From Montifringilla adamsi (Eukaryota > Chordata > Aves > Passeriformes > Passeridae): 64,000 nucleotides of DNA. A program made the position numbers and the translations under genes. How positions within the stretch are numbered: the stretch's first letter is position 1; every line of letters starts with the position of its first letter. Under the pieces are notes generated by a model that ran no database searches, was not told where the DNA came from, and saw nothing but the letters and a program-made list of their open reading frames with translations. Location: contig JAGGNK010003336.1 of NCBI GenBank assembly GCA_017590115.1, positions 806,001 to 870,000 on the forward strand. Direction: 5' to 3'. Below, in pieces: positions 26,371-39,135 of the stretch.

Positions 26371-28680
26371 GATCATAGGAAAGGATGGAATAATGATATT
26401 CTTAGATAAAAGGAACTAATCCCACATAAAGCAGAGATCTTTGTTTAGGTCCAGGCATTTGAAAGTGCTTGAGATCCAGAGAAATCAAAGGCAGACTTAG
26501 CAGATCCTGAGGAGTGTAAAGTCCCCAGCAGTGCTTGTTGTGACATGGCCAGTGTTTCAAAAGCTCACAGCACACAAGGTTCTTGTGAACTCTTTTGAGA
26601 GCCCAGATCTAAGTATGGCATTAGGAGCTGCTGTGTGCTTAGCATACTTAAACATCAGCCCTCTATTGTGGGCACTTCTGAGCCCTTTTCAAAATCTGGC
26701 CTGCACTTTAGGCATCCAGCTTCACACATTGTTTCAGTCCTTGGAGGATTCAAGAGGTTTATAATGAATTTTTAAAATTGTGAAACTTCAATGAAAAGTG
26801 CCTTTTAACAGCTATATAAAGTAGGTTATCTCAGGCAACACATTTGTTATTGTTGCTACAGGAGGTATATGCCAACTATAAATACCATTTATTAGCAGTG
26901 AATGATAAAGCCTCAGTGTAACTGAAGGCTTAATAGCAGAATGAATTAACTCCTGCTCAGACTGCTGCAACTTTAATTCTAACTTGAGGCATTGTGGGGG
27001 AAAAAACCTCCAGCTCCTCAAGCATTTCACCAGTAAAGAGCAAAATGTAAACAACCAGCAAAAATAACAATAGCCACTGGCTACTGGTCATTGGTGTTTA
27101 GCAGTGAGGAGCTGCTCTAACACTTTATATAGAGACGTGATTGGTTCTGAAAATAGGAAGGCTTGATGGTAGTATTTCACTTTTATTCGCTGCCTTACGT
27201 CCACATTTGGATTAGCTCAGCCAACACCACATCCCCCATTTTGAAACTTCACAAGCAGAAGTGATGCAGTTTGAATATCTTTATATACCACAAGAGAAGA
27301 AAAAACTGTTTGCAAGAGTACAAATATTAGAGAGGGGAAGGGGTAGGGGCAGTGGCAAGGAAAAGCCAAAAAAAATTGTCCTTCCTATTTACTCCAATTG
27401 CTGAAAGCCACCACACCCCTTTCTCCTGGAAGGCAGGAGGACACACAGACAGGTGACAGATGGAGGCACAAGAGGCCTTTAGAAACCCAAATCTAAACAT
27501 TACAATTCAAGCCAGTCTCTGGGGTGTACCAGGGAGTGGCATGGAATACCTTTGTTTTGTGGACCAGGAAATACCTAAGATGCGATCCTCAACTAAAAGT
27601 CACAAAAGTTATGGACCTACTGTCAAGGTGGAGATATCATTCCATAAATTGTATTTGAAAATTAAACTATTTTCTTAAATTTTATTTTAATTTTTATTTA
27701 ATTTTAGTAAAATTTTCTTAAATAATTTTCTTAGATTAATGAAACAATTAATTTTTTGCATGCCACTGTAACAGAATGAGTTGCCTTATGACTAAATTTG
27801 GATCTTCCAAACAAATTCTGAGGTTATCAAGGACCCCAAATTTGTCACATATTAACTTGGCCAAAAAACCCTAAATGTTGCCCATTTTTCTAACAGTTAC
27901 CTGCAAACCCCTAAAAGCCACAGCCAGTTCTCATCCATTTGCACCAGCAAACTCATTCCCCTCCACGAGGGATCTCTCTGCGTCCCTTCGAAGTGTGACT
28001 GCAACAAAGACTCAACAGTTTGAAGGAATTTTGGCTGAAGTTTCAGGAGTGAAACAACAGAAGGTGTTTTCAATCAAGCAGTGCTGCAGTATTTTGCAGT
28101 GTGGAGGGTTCTATATAAAGTTACTCTGTTCACACTCTGCTGGTGACTCGTTAGGAATTGTGAGAAATAGAGAAGGAGACCAGCAGGATAACAACAAACT
28201 GCACGAGGGCAGGCAGTGCCAGGTCAGGGGGAATGGCTTTGATGCCTTGAAAGGCCACCTAGAACAGAGGTCAGGCAGAGCTAAAGAATAAAGCAGGGAT
28301 TAGTTAGAAAGCCTCAATGGATCCACCTTGGGCAGCACAAGAGCCCGGCCAGGGCTGCACCCAAGATGGACAATGGGTCACGAGTTTTCACACTTCTATA
28401 CGTTTTGATTCATTACATATTGGGGTTAATTGTCCAATTCCAGCTTCAGGTTATGCAGTCCCATCCTCCCAGATTGCTCTCCTCAATTCCCTGTTGTTTA
28501 CAATTTTTGGGCCTGAAGCTGCAGTGGTGTCCTTGGTTCTGGGGTTGGAAAAGGATTTTTGTGTTCTGTGTCATTGAGCTGTGAGGAGAACTTGCTAACC
28601 CTTCATGAGAACTTCAGAGTCACACACTAATGCAGTACAGAATCAGGAAAATATGAATGCTAAAACTTAAGGCTTCAAAC

Positions 28681-28708
28681 TAAAACTTATCAGCTAAAAC
28701 TTATCAGC
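28681..28708. repeat. Tandem 14-bp duplication beside CR1
   Basis: TAAAACTTATCAGC occurs twice head to tail (28681-28694, 28695-28708). A partial third copy (CTAAAACTTA) begins near 28660, and GCTTCAAACT occurs on both sides (about 28672 and 28707). The cluster abuts the 5' truncation point of the following CR1 copy. Confidence 0.85.
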
Positions 28709-28718
28709 TTCAAACTGA

Positions 28719-28965
28719 CACAGGGCAGGGCTGGATGGGAGATTGGGAATGAGGAATTGTTCCCTGGCAGGGTGGGCAGGCCCTGGCACAGGGTGCCCAG
28801 AGCAGCTGTGGCTGCCCCTGGATCCCTGGCAGTGCCCAAGGCCAGGTTGGACACTGGGGCTGGGAGCAGCCTGGGACAGTGCAAGGTGTTCCTTCCACAA
28901 GGGTGGAAGAAGATGGTCCTTAAAATCCCTTCCAGCCCAAATCCTTCTGGGATTCCATGGAAACC
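28719..28965 (+). mobile_element. CR1 LINE 3' fragment, plus strand
   Basis: This is a 5'-truncated copy in plus orientation, starting within ACAGGGCAGGGCTGGATGGG and ending near CTTCTGGGATTCCATGG. Over about 155 bp it differs from the 11.9 kb copy at only a few positions by eye, for example GGGAGATTGGG against GGGATCTTGGG and GACAGTGC against GACACTGC. This indicates recent activity or a slowly diverging young subfamily. It lacks coding domains. Confidence 0.88.
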
Positions 28966-31900
28966 CACACCCATCCCATCACCTGCTTGTCTCTCTCCCA
29001 CGTAACTTCAGAGTTCAGCAGTTGCTCTTTGACTGTGTCCCCATCTAATCACTAAAATATTTGGGGACACTGGCTGAAATAGTTCCCATTTCTGCCCACA
29101 GAAGGCCCTGCTGCAGCAGAAATGCCACCTCCCAAAGCTGCGGCTGCCCCCGCCTCCCTGCACTGCTCAGAGCATCCTCAGAGGCAAAGATTAACCACGT
29201 TTGTAAATCAGATCCCTTGCCTTCACCATGGTTCTGATTTATGGTTTTGTAATCTTCATAGCCCAAATTGCAGGGAAGGAAAAATGGGTATTGGAAGAAG
29301 TCACAGCAGATGTGTTCACTTCTAAAAAAGAATGCACAACATGTGCTGCAAAATAAAAGCACCATTTGGCAACATAAAATATCTTGGCATCTGTGTGAAT
29401 TTGTAACTGCAGTAAAATATTGATATGGCTGATAAAGTTGAAGTTCCAGTTCCTTTGCTCTTGCATGTCCATGCCTTTAGAGGAAGTTTCCTTTCCACAC
29501 TGAGGGATTGTCTTTGTATATTCTAGGGTTTTTCAATAGCCTGATATATTTTGTCTGGTGGAATGGTGAAAAAAAAAAAAAGAGGTTCTAGTAGCTGATC
29601 CTGACTTTTTTGTGGCCTCATTCCATTGGGAAAATATTTTTTTCTTTTTATTTTTCCTAAACCTAGTAATAAGAATGTTTAATTTTAAAAATAGCACGAA
29701 ATTAGTGAATTATTTTCTCTTCTTTAAGAGTCCACATATTTCTTTTTAATTGCACTGAGAATTCTCATTCAGGTTGTAAATGTTCAGAAATCTCCTTTGC
29801 ACAGAGAGTTTTCCATTGGGAGTGAGATAAAAACATACCAAAAGGGGATGATATATTTATGTGCCCAGGTCTGCCTCCGTGGTTTAGGCCATTATTTACA
29901 GGATCCATTTGTGAAGCTCACATCTGTTCCTGTCCCCTCCCAGCTCTGGGGCTCATCACTCACACTTTGCCAGCAGTTCAAGTTAAAAGGCTGCTACAGG
30001 AGCTTTGGAGCTGGCTGCAAACACCCGTGAATCCCAGAATTTTGTTCATTCTTAGAGAGGAACTTTCTGTTCTGAGATAACTTGGGCATGAAAACAAACT
30101 CCTTCAGAAAATATGAATCAGAGCATTTGACCTCTGATGTACCCGGCTGGAACAGAGCAAGCACATAAAAATGAAGATGAATGAGCATTAATGTGTTAAT
30201 ATTTCTTCTGTTAAAGAAAACTGTCATTTTCCCCCTCCACAAGGCCTTAATCTCCATTTCAAAATCAGCTTTATCACTTCTGGATCTGTGACAAACCAAT
30301 TTTGCCTCCTCCACACAACCAATCCCTGTGCACCATTAAAATAACACCACACCCAGGGTTTGAGAGAGCCCAAGATATTATGAATATTGAGAGTACTTCA
30401 AATGCAATTTCCTCCTCATAAAAAAACGTCCCTGTCTGTTCTGAGTGCTGATATAATATGTGGAGGCTGCAGGCTTGTTCCTTTAATCCAGAGCAATTAG
30501 TTTCTATCAAGTTACACTCCCACTCTGCAGAAGTTTTATAAAAGGGGTGGTGGTGTGTGTTTGAAGAAATTTTAGCTCCTTTAATCAGGATGAAAACAGC
30601 CATGAGACTCTCATGGGTCTGTATCAGGCTGTAAAAAAGTCTACTGCAATCATATTTGATGGCTCTGAAATATCTACTCTGTGCAAAAAGATTTTTTTTT
30701 TCCTATTCAAGGTATGTGCTTACATTCCTCTTAGGCCTGTGACGTTCCTAGGCATCACTCCATCACTGAAGTGACAGAGTTTTGGAATTTTGGAAGTGTG
30801 GAAGTTTGAGGAAGACTGGCAATAAATAAAAAAAAATTATCATACAAGTTTACAGGTGGTAACAAATCAGAAGTTAAAGAGGAGCTGGCAGCCAGTGTGG
30901 AGTAGAAGAATTTCAGTTGTTACAGCAACTTAATTCCTGCAATTACATTGCTCCATTCACCATGTCCTGCCTAACTTTGAGATGATTGGAGGGAGATTGC
31001 TTGTTGCTTTTTCCAAATGTCAGTTCTACGACTCTGAACTAGCACATGGGTGTTAATTAACCAGGCAGCTGCCCAGGTGGTTATCCTGGGATGCCAGAGA
31101 GCTCCAGGTATGAACAGCACTCCTCTAGTGCAGCACCAGCCCCTGCAGAGGGGAGAAATGTTTGCTCTAGATCAGAGCCAGGGTGGAAAAAGCCCAAATT
31201 CAAGCAAAGAAAACAAATTTTAGTAGACAAGCTTGCTTTCTGCGCAGGAGACATTTTTTGTGGTATGCACTACTTGGCCACAGAAAAATCCTTCCCATGA
31301 AATATTAAAAGTATTTCATTTAAGAATCAATCAATCTTCATGTTCAGAATTCATGCCCTTTTTGATATAAGGCTTGGATGCCTTCCTCAGATAACTGGCT
31401 AACAGCAAGTCAGCTACTGATACCTTCTCTCTTGTTTTTAATAAAAACTAAGTCAATAATAAATCTATCTGGCCATAAGCATTACATTACAAACATGAGC
31501 CCTACAGCAAATTATTGAATTTGTTCTGTTAAAGGAATTTCCCAGCTAAAACATTTTTGGGATCCATTATTATGACTGAAATTTTGTTCAGACAACATCA
31601 GTTGTAGAAAAAAAAAAAAAAATCAGTTGTTTGTACCTGAATATACAGCTGTCTACAAAACATTTAAGTCCAGACAGAATATATTTTTATTCAAAAAGAA
31701 AAGGAGCAGTTATATTGTAGCTATGATTTAAAATACACAGCCTCCTTCCCATCCCCTTTTCTTGGAAGAGAGCTTTCTTCATTAAGAGGTGGATATGTGG
31801 ATTCTTCATTAAGAGGTGGGTTAATGAGACTTTTTACTCCACATAAAGCTTAAAATGCTATTTTTTTGTCTTCCTGGAGGACAGGTAACTGCCAGCTATC

Positions 31901-32272
31901 ACAGAGCAGGAATAATACAGTCAGCATTTCTGTAAAACAAAAGCTAAAAACAAGAGGGAAAGGGGCACATAAATGTGCCAAAAGCAGTAAAAGTGTAGCT
32001 GCTCCACGGGACACTGTGCCAGGCAGAGCAGCTCTCTGCTGTGCAGTGCAGGCCCATCACGTTGGTTTGATCCTCCCTCCCCTCACAGTCTATGTATCCG
32101 ATCATCAGAAACAGCACAAGCTTCTCAAAATGTTCCCTGAGCAAACGTCTCCTCCTCTGGTTGAAGAGTGGACTCACCCTGACCTTCACCCTGACCCTTG
32201 GCTCCTGCCTGGTGGCAGTGGAGCACCAAAGGCTGGGAAAGTGGAGCTGATGTTCAGAGGCAAAAGAAACTC
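28966..32272. other. Noncoding sequence, no gene seen
   Basis: This AT-rich unique DNA has short A runs (29569-29581; 31607-31622) and an 18-bp direct repeat at 31775-31819. Open frames near 100 codons (29045-29365, 29994-30314, 30274-30603, all minus) have no recognised motif and lie in AT-rich sequence with no clear splice context. Confidence 0.55.
31775..31819. repeat. 18-bp direct repeat
   Basis: TTCTTCATTAAGAGGTGG occurs at 31775-31792 and again, identical, at 31802-31819. The 27-bp period suggests a small local duplication. Confidence 0.9.
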
Positions 32273-32660
32273 ATGGAATTCACAGAATTCACAGAATCAC
32301 CAAGTTGGAAGAGACCTTCAAGACCATCGAGTCCAGCCCAGCCCCAACACCTCAGCTAAACCCTGGCCCCCCGTGCCACATCCAGGCTTTGTTAAACACA
32401 CCCAGGGATGGTGACTGCACCACCTCCCCGGGCAGCCATTCCAGAACTTTATCATTCTTTCCATTAAAAACTTTTTCCTGATATCCAACTTATATTTCCC
32501 TTGGTGCAGCTTGGGACTGTGTCCTCTGGTTGTGTCAGTGCTGCCTGGAGAAAGAGCCCAGCCCCAGCAGAGCACAGGCACCTTTCAGGAGCTGTGCAGA
32601 GTGATGAGGGCACCCCTGAGTCTCCTTTTTTTCCGAGCTGAAGCTCTCACCAAGCTCTCC
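32273..32660 (-). mobile_element. CR1 LINE 3' fragment, minus strand
   Basis: The left edge carries the reverse complement of a CR1 3' tail, with ATTCACAG repeated in tandem. It is followed by AATCACCAAGTTGGAAGAGA, CCTTCAAGACCATCGAGTCC and the CAGCCCCAACACCTCAGCTA block. It continues through GGGATGGTGACTGCACCACC, GGCAGCCATTCCAGAACTTT and TTTTTCCTGATATCCAACTT. The same subfamily is present in opposite orientation at 48095-48344. The copy is 5'-truncated and has no coding domain. Confidence 0.92.
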
Positions 32661-34106
32661 AAGCCTTTGCTGAGGGTTGTGTAGCTCTGGTTTTGTTTCC
32701 CTCCTGAATTTCAGCCTGTGGCTGAACAGAAGAGCAGCTGTTGGTTCTGATGGTGTTGTTCAGCCTCAATGCTGCTGAGCAAACCAGAGCTGTGCTCAGA
32801 GCCTTCACTTCATCAGGTGCAGATTTGCAGGGCTGGGGCTGGGTGTCACCACATGGGCCTGCAGATCCTGGAGGTTTCTGTTGTGAGATGCATGCATTTG
32901 TTGAAATACCCACATACTTTACAACAAAGAGTTAGTGAATAAACCCAGCAGAAAGCAGTGGGATCTAGAGCAGGGGTTATGAAATCAAGATGTGCAGGTT
33001 TGTATTCCAGCCTTAGGGATAAGAGCTTTGTTACTTCATATTTGAGAATACTAAATAAATGAGAATTTACTGTCAAACTGCACTGTAAAGGTTCTGCTGT
33101 TTCACCCGTCTTAGGTCTTCCTCTTGACCAGGTCTTACTAGGAATAGCACCATCCCAAGGTACTAGTTCCATGTTAATTATATTTAAATATGTTACATGA
33201 ACTTAGATTGGACACAAGGGACTGTGTACTATGTAGGGTATTAAATTTGCTGACTTCATTTTCTAGATGTGCAGAATCCTGGTTAATTGTTTTAATTTTT
33301 ATGAGTTTCTATTTATAAAGTCAAGAGGCTGCTTAGAATGTCCCCAGATATGTGATGCCACACCACTGAGCCCCTAGAGAATCTATCAGGAGGTAATCCT
33401 GACCGTTCATATTTTGAAAGAGCAGCTTGAAAAAGAAAAAAAGAAAGGCAAGCCCAACTCTGAAAATTGATTGGTACATCATGGATGAAATGATGGGAGA
33501 AACAACCAGCATGTATTAAAAGCCCACACATATGTCTTAAGTGAACAAACCTATTAACTCAGCTTCTTAGTCAATAGAAGAAAAGATAGATTGAAGGAAA
33601 ACATTTTCCAGTGTATTATTAGAAATGCTAGCAGAGCTTGATCTTCATTTTGGTTGTTTTCCCTGAGTTCCTGTAGAAAGCAGAGTAATCATTACAGTTT
33701 CTTTTGTCTCCTATTACCTTAACAGAGCATTAGTGTTCCTAAATAAGTGACTTCTCCAAAACCCAAAAAGCAACAAGAAACCCTTAGTGAATGAATATGC
33801 TCTGTGCTTTCAAGTGAGGCTTTCCTGGCTGGTTTTGAAGGTTGGGAGGCCAACAGGTGAGGGGATGGCACGGTCCCTGGGTGTGCCCACATTTCAGAGC
33901 CCATCGGGCTGAGGGGGGAACGAGCAGGTACCAGCACACCCCGTGTCTCTTCATCTCACCCAGCCCTGTGGAAACCCAGGGCACAGGGAATATTTCTCTG
34001 TCTGCTCTGGTGTGCCCTGACTTTGACCCTCATTCATGGAGAAAGTTTCCTAGACTTCAAGATGGACCAGAATCCACAAAAGTGTGAAATAGATTATAGA
34101 GAGCAG
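32661..34106. other. Noncoding sequence, no gene seen
   Basis: This is unique sequence of mixed composition with no recognised gene or repeat. A GC-rich patch at 33840-33990 has overlapping open frames on both strands that look random. Confidence 0.55.
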
Positions 34107-34390
34107 TGTAGGTGTATCAGGTGAGAAATTTAGGTTTTGGGAATTTTAGTATGTTGTGGATAGAAGCAAGATGGAGGGCACAGGGTGTTGTCCTGGGTTT
34201 CTTCTTCATGCTTCTTCTTCCTTCTTCTTCTTGGGTTTGGGTAGCATTTCGTAATTGGGCAGAAAAGTCCACATTGGGGCTTTTTGGGATCAGTTATTGG
34301 GTTACAAGGGAAAATAATCTAGATGTCAGTTCTTAATTGGATAGTTTAGTCTTAAAAGACCTTGTAACAAATAATTTGGAGCCTAACCAG
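34107..34390 (+). mobile_element. Possible LTR fragment, plus strand
   Basis: About 280 bp has the texture of a passerine retroviral LTR. A TGTAGGTGTA start is followed by TTTAGGTTTTGGGAATTTTA, GAAGCAAGATGGAGGGCACA, a CTTCTTC-rich block, GGGGCTTTTTGGGATCAG, an ATTGG pair and a TATA-like CTTAAAAGACC before the sequence fades out near 34390. No AATAAA or TG...CA-bounded 3' end was found, so it would be 3'-truncated. The identification rests on resemblance to avian LTR text recalled from memory and is tentative. Confidence 0.4.
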
Positions 34391-37300
34391 GGTATCACCT
34401 ATGCAGTGGAACCTGTGGGAAAAAAAAAAAAAAAGGTACTTGAAGAGAAATGCAGTTCCAGCAGCTGAAAACTGCTGAACAAACTGAGGGTGACAGCACA
34501 GCCTGGGGAGAGCAGCGTGTTTGTGCTCAAAGAGCAGCTCCTGTGGGGAGCCCTTCCAGCTCAGGGCAAATAACAAAGAGCCCTGGTGGCAAATGGGCAT
34601 GCGGGGAAATGGAGCAGAGTAAAAATCAGTGAGAAGGTGTCTCAGCCAAAACAACCCAGCACAGCCCTCACCTGCCCAGGAGCTGCTCAGGGATGTCTGG
34701 GCTCCCTGCAAAGGTGACAGTGATGGGTCCCATCCCAGAGTCCCCGAGCTGCTCTGGTTATGGAAACTGCACCAAGGAGTACAAATGAAGCTGCTGAACT
34801 GCTTTGATGCCCGGGCTTAGGTTCAGTTCCCAGCATCACACTGATAAAGCAGCTTTGTCATTATAAATGCCTTAATTTTCCTGTGAGTTATCAGACATTT
34901 CTGGCATTTCAGTGACATACAGGATTTTAAGCTATATTCCCTATGTCAGCCAAAAATGATGACATTTTTAGCTTGGGTAAGTCTGAGTATTTTTATTCAT
35001 TGCCATTCCAAGTATATTCAAATGACTCAGAGGTACAGAATTGCAGTAATGTTTTAATTTTTGACCCTAATTAATTCATAAAGTTCATAACTATTCTTCT
35101 AGTCTGAAACTTGTTCTTAGCACTTAAACATCTACCTTATAGCTTTAAAGACAAAATGAAGGCCTCAGCTCCTTCTCCTCTCTCATTAAGATGATTTAAA
35201 TTATCTGGAACTTCCCCCACTCCCACAAATATCTTTCTATCAACTTTTTGTGACATAAATGAGTTGGGAGAAAGCTGCCTTCCACCAGTAACTAAACTGG
35301 AAGAAGGCTGACTCTGAACAACCTCAAACCACACCTTTGTCTTGAACTAAATGGATATGAACAGTGTTCCTGCTAGCACAGGAACAGCAGGGGACTTCTT
35401 GGTGTTCCTCAATGCAGAAGTACTTACTTTTAAATATTAAAAAATACAAAGTGCTGCCTGAGCACTGCACTTGACAACAACCCAAAGGGAGTAGCTGAAG
35501 TCAGTCTAACAAAGGCCAGGCCCAGCAGCAAAGCCCAGCAGGTCAGAGGGTTTCAGTTAAGCTGAGTGGATGCCCTGATGCTGTTCCCCCAGTCCTTGTG
35601 ACCATGCAGGCCTTCAAAGTGTGACAAAAAAACCCCAAAAAGTCAGAAAGCAGCACTCCCTCTTTTCATGCCAGGGCTAGTGATGCTGTCACTTTTGTTT
35701 TGGTTTTTTTTTTTTTTTAAATTTCCCAGAGGGGTTTCCTGGAGCCGTGTTTGTATTGTCACCACAGATCCCCAGCAAGTGGGTCACAGAGCACACAGAG
35801 AACCCCCAGACTGCTGGTGGGAGGCAAATAATCCTCCCCTGCCCAGGGCACAGCTACTGCTGCAGGAGATAATTAAACACTGCCTAGTGCTTTTTTCTCA
35901 GTGCTCTCAGGAAGGAGATTAAAAGAACAAGGCTTAGAACTAAATCCAGGGTTGCATTATTGCCTTGATATAGGTATAAATGGACAGGAGGGAATTCAAG
36001 TATCAGTGGGCTTTTGTGTGTTTCAAGAGAAATAAGAATTTTTAGGTTTGTATCAAAAATACTTGTCTGAAATTAATCAGGCAGCTAATTATGACAGCAG
36101 TTTCACTCTAACATCCCAGTGACTGCAGTGCCAGATCAGGACAGCCTGGCTTCTGTTTCACCACTAGGAAGACTTTTTTCTAAATTAAGCATCTTCCAGA
36201 AGAGCATTTTCTTTGTGAGGTAAATACTTCACAAATCTCTCCTTTTGGCACTTCCATTTTGATAGCACAGCACAGACCAGAAAAAATGTTCAGTATTAGG
36301 TTACAAATTTCACTCTAGTAATTGTTTCTTACCAGGCTCAAAAACCTCCCCTCATTTTGAAATTTCAGTGTGTTACTTGCCATTTTCATTCTCTGGTATG
36401 CTTTTAACCAGCTCTGCTTCACTTCTGGGTAGTGTGCAAGAATGTGTCAATATTCCTGCCTTGTGGACGATGTGGAATCAAAGTTTTATTCCGTGTATAT
36501 CAAATAGATGGTAAAAGTTCTACATATGAGATGGAAAAAGTTCTACATATGAGTTCTACATATAAATAAAATATTAATTAGGGAAAGAACAGTTAAATCA
36601 CTGTACATAACATGCCTATAACACCTAAGCACAGCAGGTTAGTCCCATATTTACGGGTTTTTTTTTTGTTTGGTGCTTTTTCTATTGCAAGTTAGATCAA
36701 GAAGAAATGAGAATAAAAAGAAACACAACAGTTATTATTTTAAAATTCTGAATCATATTCTTTGGAAAGTTGATAAGTACATGAGGGCAGAACGCATTAG
36801 ATCAAGACTGCTGAAAGATAAAAATCCTCTTCAGCTACAAATCACTGGCAGCTGTTTAGGTAAGACAGCTTGTAAAGTCCTGTACAAAATCATAGACTCC
36901 TCTGGTGGTAACAAAAGTGAGTAGGTTTAAAAAGAAAAAGAGACAACAAAAAACCCCAGGATGAAAGGTGAACATGGAATGGACCTTGTGTGAGAGTCAG
37001 AGCTGGCTGGTTAACCCTTTCAGCTGCTTGCTCCCTTCAGTATCTAATTCCTAAGGCACAGAAGGTTTCTGCCTTGTCTTGTAAGGTGTGTTACCCTGAG
37101 AGTATCTTCTATTTAATTCTGAGTCTAACCCAATGGGAACAGAAGGCAGAGTGAGAGAAATAAAGCCCCAGGATAACTGATGTAAGCGAAGAGTAAATCA
37201 GACTAATTCTGATGCCATCAGTGTCATTTCCAATTACAGAACTGCAAAACACAAACCCCATCTTCCTCCAGACCAGGTCAGACCTCCCCACTCTGACAAC

Positions 37301-37893
37301 GAACCTTGGTGTAGTCAGTTCTCATTCCGGGTAACTTCTCTGGCTCCCCTGTTTTGTGCATCTCTGCTCTGACATTCCTGACATCACTAAAACAAAGCAC
37401 AGGGACTTTTTGGCTCTCAGATGCAGCTGCCATGAAAGCCCATGGAACAAAATTATTTTGTTACATTGTCCCAGCAACGACCTCAGTCCTGACAGAGGAG
37501 CTAATTCAATTCCAAGGACTCTCACTATCAGATGCTGTCAATTTGTCCCTTTTTTTTTTTTATACAGTAATATCTAATATGGAATAGAGATACTAGGAAG
37601 TGAGCTGAGACCAGCAGAATTTACTTTAATAAAGCGATAAGATGGCACTGAAATTTCTCCCCTAGAGGGAAAGAGACAATGTCTTTTCATTCACACACCT
37701 CAAAGGTTGTCAGTAAACAAAGTGCCATCACATAAGTTGGATTTCTACTTGCAGTTGGGGCTAAAATATTTTAGGTGTATCTACTTCTGCTGGTGAAGAA
37801 ATTTGAACTAAATGAAATTCTTGCATTTTTAATTCATGCATTATGAAGCAATCTCTTTTCCAGTGACACCTCAGTTCAAAATTTCCACACACA
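34391..37893. other. Noncoding sequence, no gene seen
   Basis: This AT-rich unique DNA has A/T runs near 34420-34434 and 35706-35719. A short triplicated motif lies at 36517-36564. No open frame with recognisable coding character is present. Confidence 0.55.
36517..36564. repeat. Triplicated 12-14-bp motif
   Basis: GTTCTACATATGAG occurs at 36517-36530 and 36540-36553, and a third, diverged copy (GTTCTACATATA) at 36553-36564. It is a small local duplication in AT-rich DNA. Confidence 0.9.
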
Positions 37894-38215
37894 ACAGAAC
37901 CACAGAATGGTTTGGGTTGGAAGTGACCTCAAAGATCATCTCATCCCAAACCCCCTGCCCAGGCTGCTCCCAGCCCCAGTGTCCAACCTGGCCTTGGGCA
38001 CTGCCAGGGATCCAGGGGCAGCCACAGCTGCTCTGGGCACCCTGTGCCAGGGCCTGCCCACCCTGCCAGGGAACAATCCCTAATTCCCAATTCCCATCTG
38101 AACCCAGTGTCCTTCAGTTTAAGGTCCTTCCCCCCGGCTCTAGCACTACATGACCTTAGGAAAAGTCCCTGTCCAGCCTTCCTATCAACAGCCTGCAGAT
38201 TTCCTGCAGTTGGAT
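37894..38215 (-). mobile_element. CR1 LINE 3' fragment, minus strand
   Basis: The plus strand shows the reverse-complement CR1 end: CAGAACCACAGAATGG, GTTTGGGTTGGAAGTGACCT, CAAAGATCATCTCATCCCA. It is followed by the same block found at 11.9 and 28.7 kb in opposite orientation (CCAGTGTCCAACCTGGCCTT, then CACTGCCAGGGATCCAGGGG). It reaches further 5' than the others, through CTCTAGCACTACATGACCTT and GTCCCTGTCCAGCCTTCCTA. The right boundary near 38215 is approximate. Confidence 0.9.
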
Positions 38216-39135
38216 AACTCCAAATTGCATCCTGCTCTGTGTTTCAGAAAGCACCAGGGACTACCCAGCCTCACACAGCTCAGGTGGGGAGGCTGCAGCA
38301 TCCAGAGCTGCCAAATAGATGCCTACGCTTCCAAACAATCCTATTATCTCATTTGGCCTGTCACACAAATTGGTGTGAGAGTAAATGCAAATTAAACACA
38401 TTCAGACTGAGCCAAATTCACTGGCATGGCTGGAGGAGTAGGAGGAATGAAAGGCACTTTGTAAAACCAGGTGGTACAAGGCAAAGGGGCTGAAAGGGTT
38501 TTGAAACTGGGAGAGAAGCTCAAAATAAAAGCATCAAAAAAACTACAATTGGCTAAATACTGGAAAAGTCAAGCTTTTGGGAGACTCTGCTTATCTGAAA
38601 AGCACAACAAGAAATATAAAAAGTGAACTCAGGCAAGGATTGCAGCACAAAGTCTTGACACCACAGTCTGTTTTCCCATCAATGTATTTTGAATTCACCT
38701 GATATTGCCAGATGTGGTTATTCCTCAAATTTGAAATATGAGCCATTACCCCTGTCACTCTCTCTTTTATGAAATTTTCCTTAATTATTCCTCTTTTTTT
38801 TCACTCTAGGTTGATTTTCCTTCCACTTAGTGATGCCAGTTTAGCTGCAATCTCACTTGGCTTTCACTGCAGCCCATGGACTGACAAAGCTCCACCAGCA
38901 TTAACAGCAGTGACAATCTGGCTGGTCCCAGAGTAGGAGCTGAGCCTGTGTCCTTTCACTCATGCCAGAGACAGAAAGGACAACTTTGGCCTGAATAATT
39001 TATCTTTGTTTATCTTGATTCGCCTCTGAGTGGGGGACATCAAATTTACATTTGCCAAAACCTCAACACTGTGTTTTTCTTCTGCTTTTCTAAACTAATT
39101 GCTACATCTTCTGAGGGATTATCAAGTAGGATGTC
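38216..39135. other. Noncoding sequence, no gene seen
   Basis: This unique sequence lies between a CR1 fragment and a solo LTR. Nothing recognisable was found. Confidence 0.6.

Larger units (their letters stand above)
26071..28718. other. Noncoding sequence, no gene seen
   Basis: This unique AT-rich sequence has a T26 tract (26345-26370) and a very AT-rich run at about 27655-27760. An open frame of 138 codons (27875-28291) has no recognised domain. Immediately before the next CR1 (28659-28715) a 14-bp motif is tandemly duplicated. Confidence 0.55.

Noticed and set aside
31866..32414. 182-codon plus-strand open frame
   Set aside because: The last third lies in an antisense CR1 copy. No domain was recognised in the first part.
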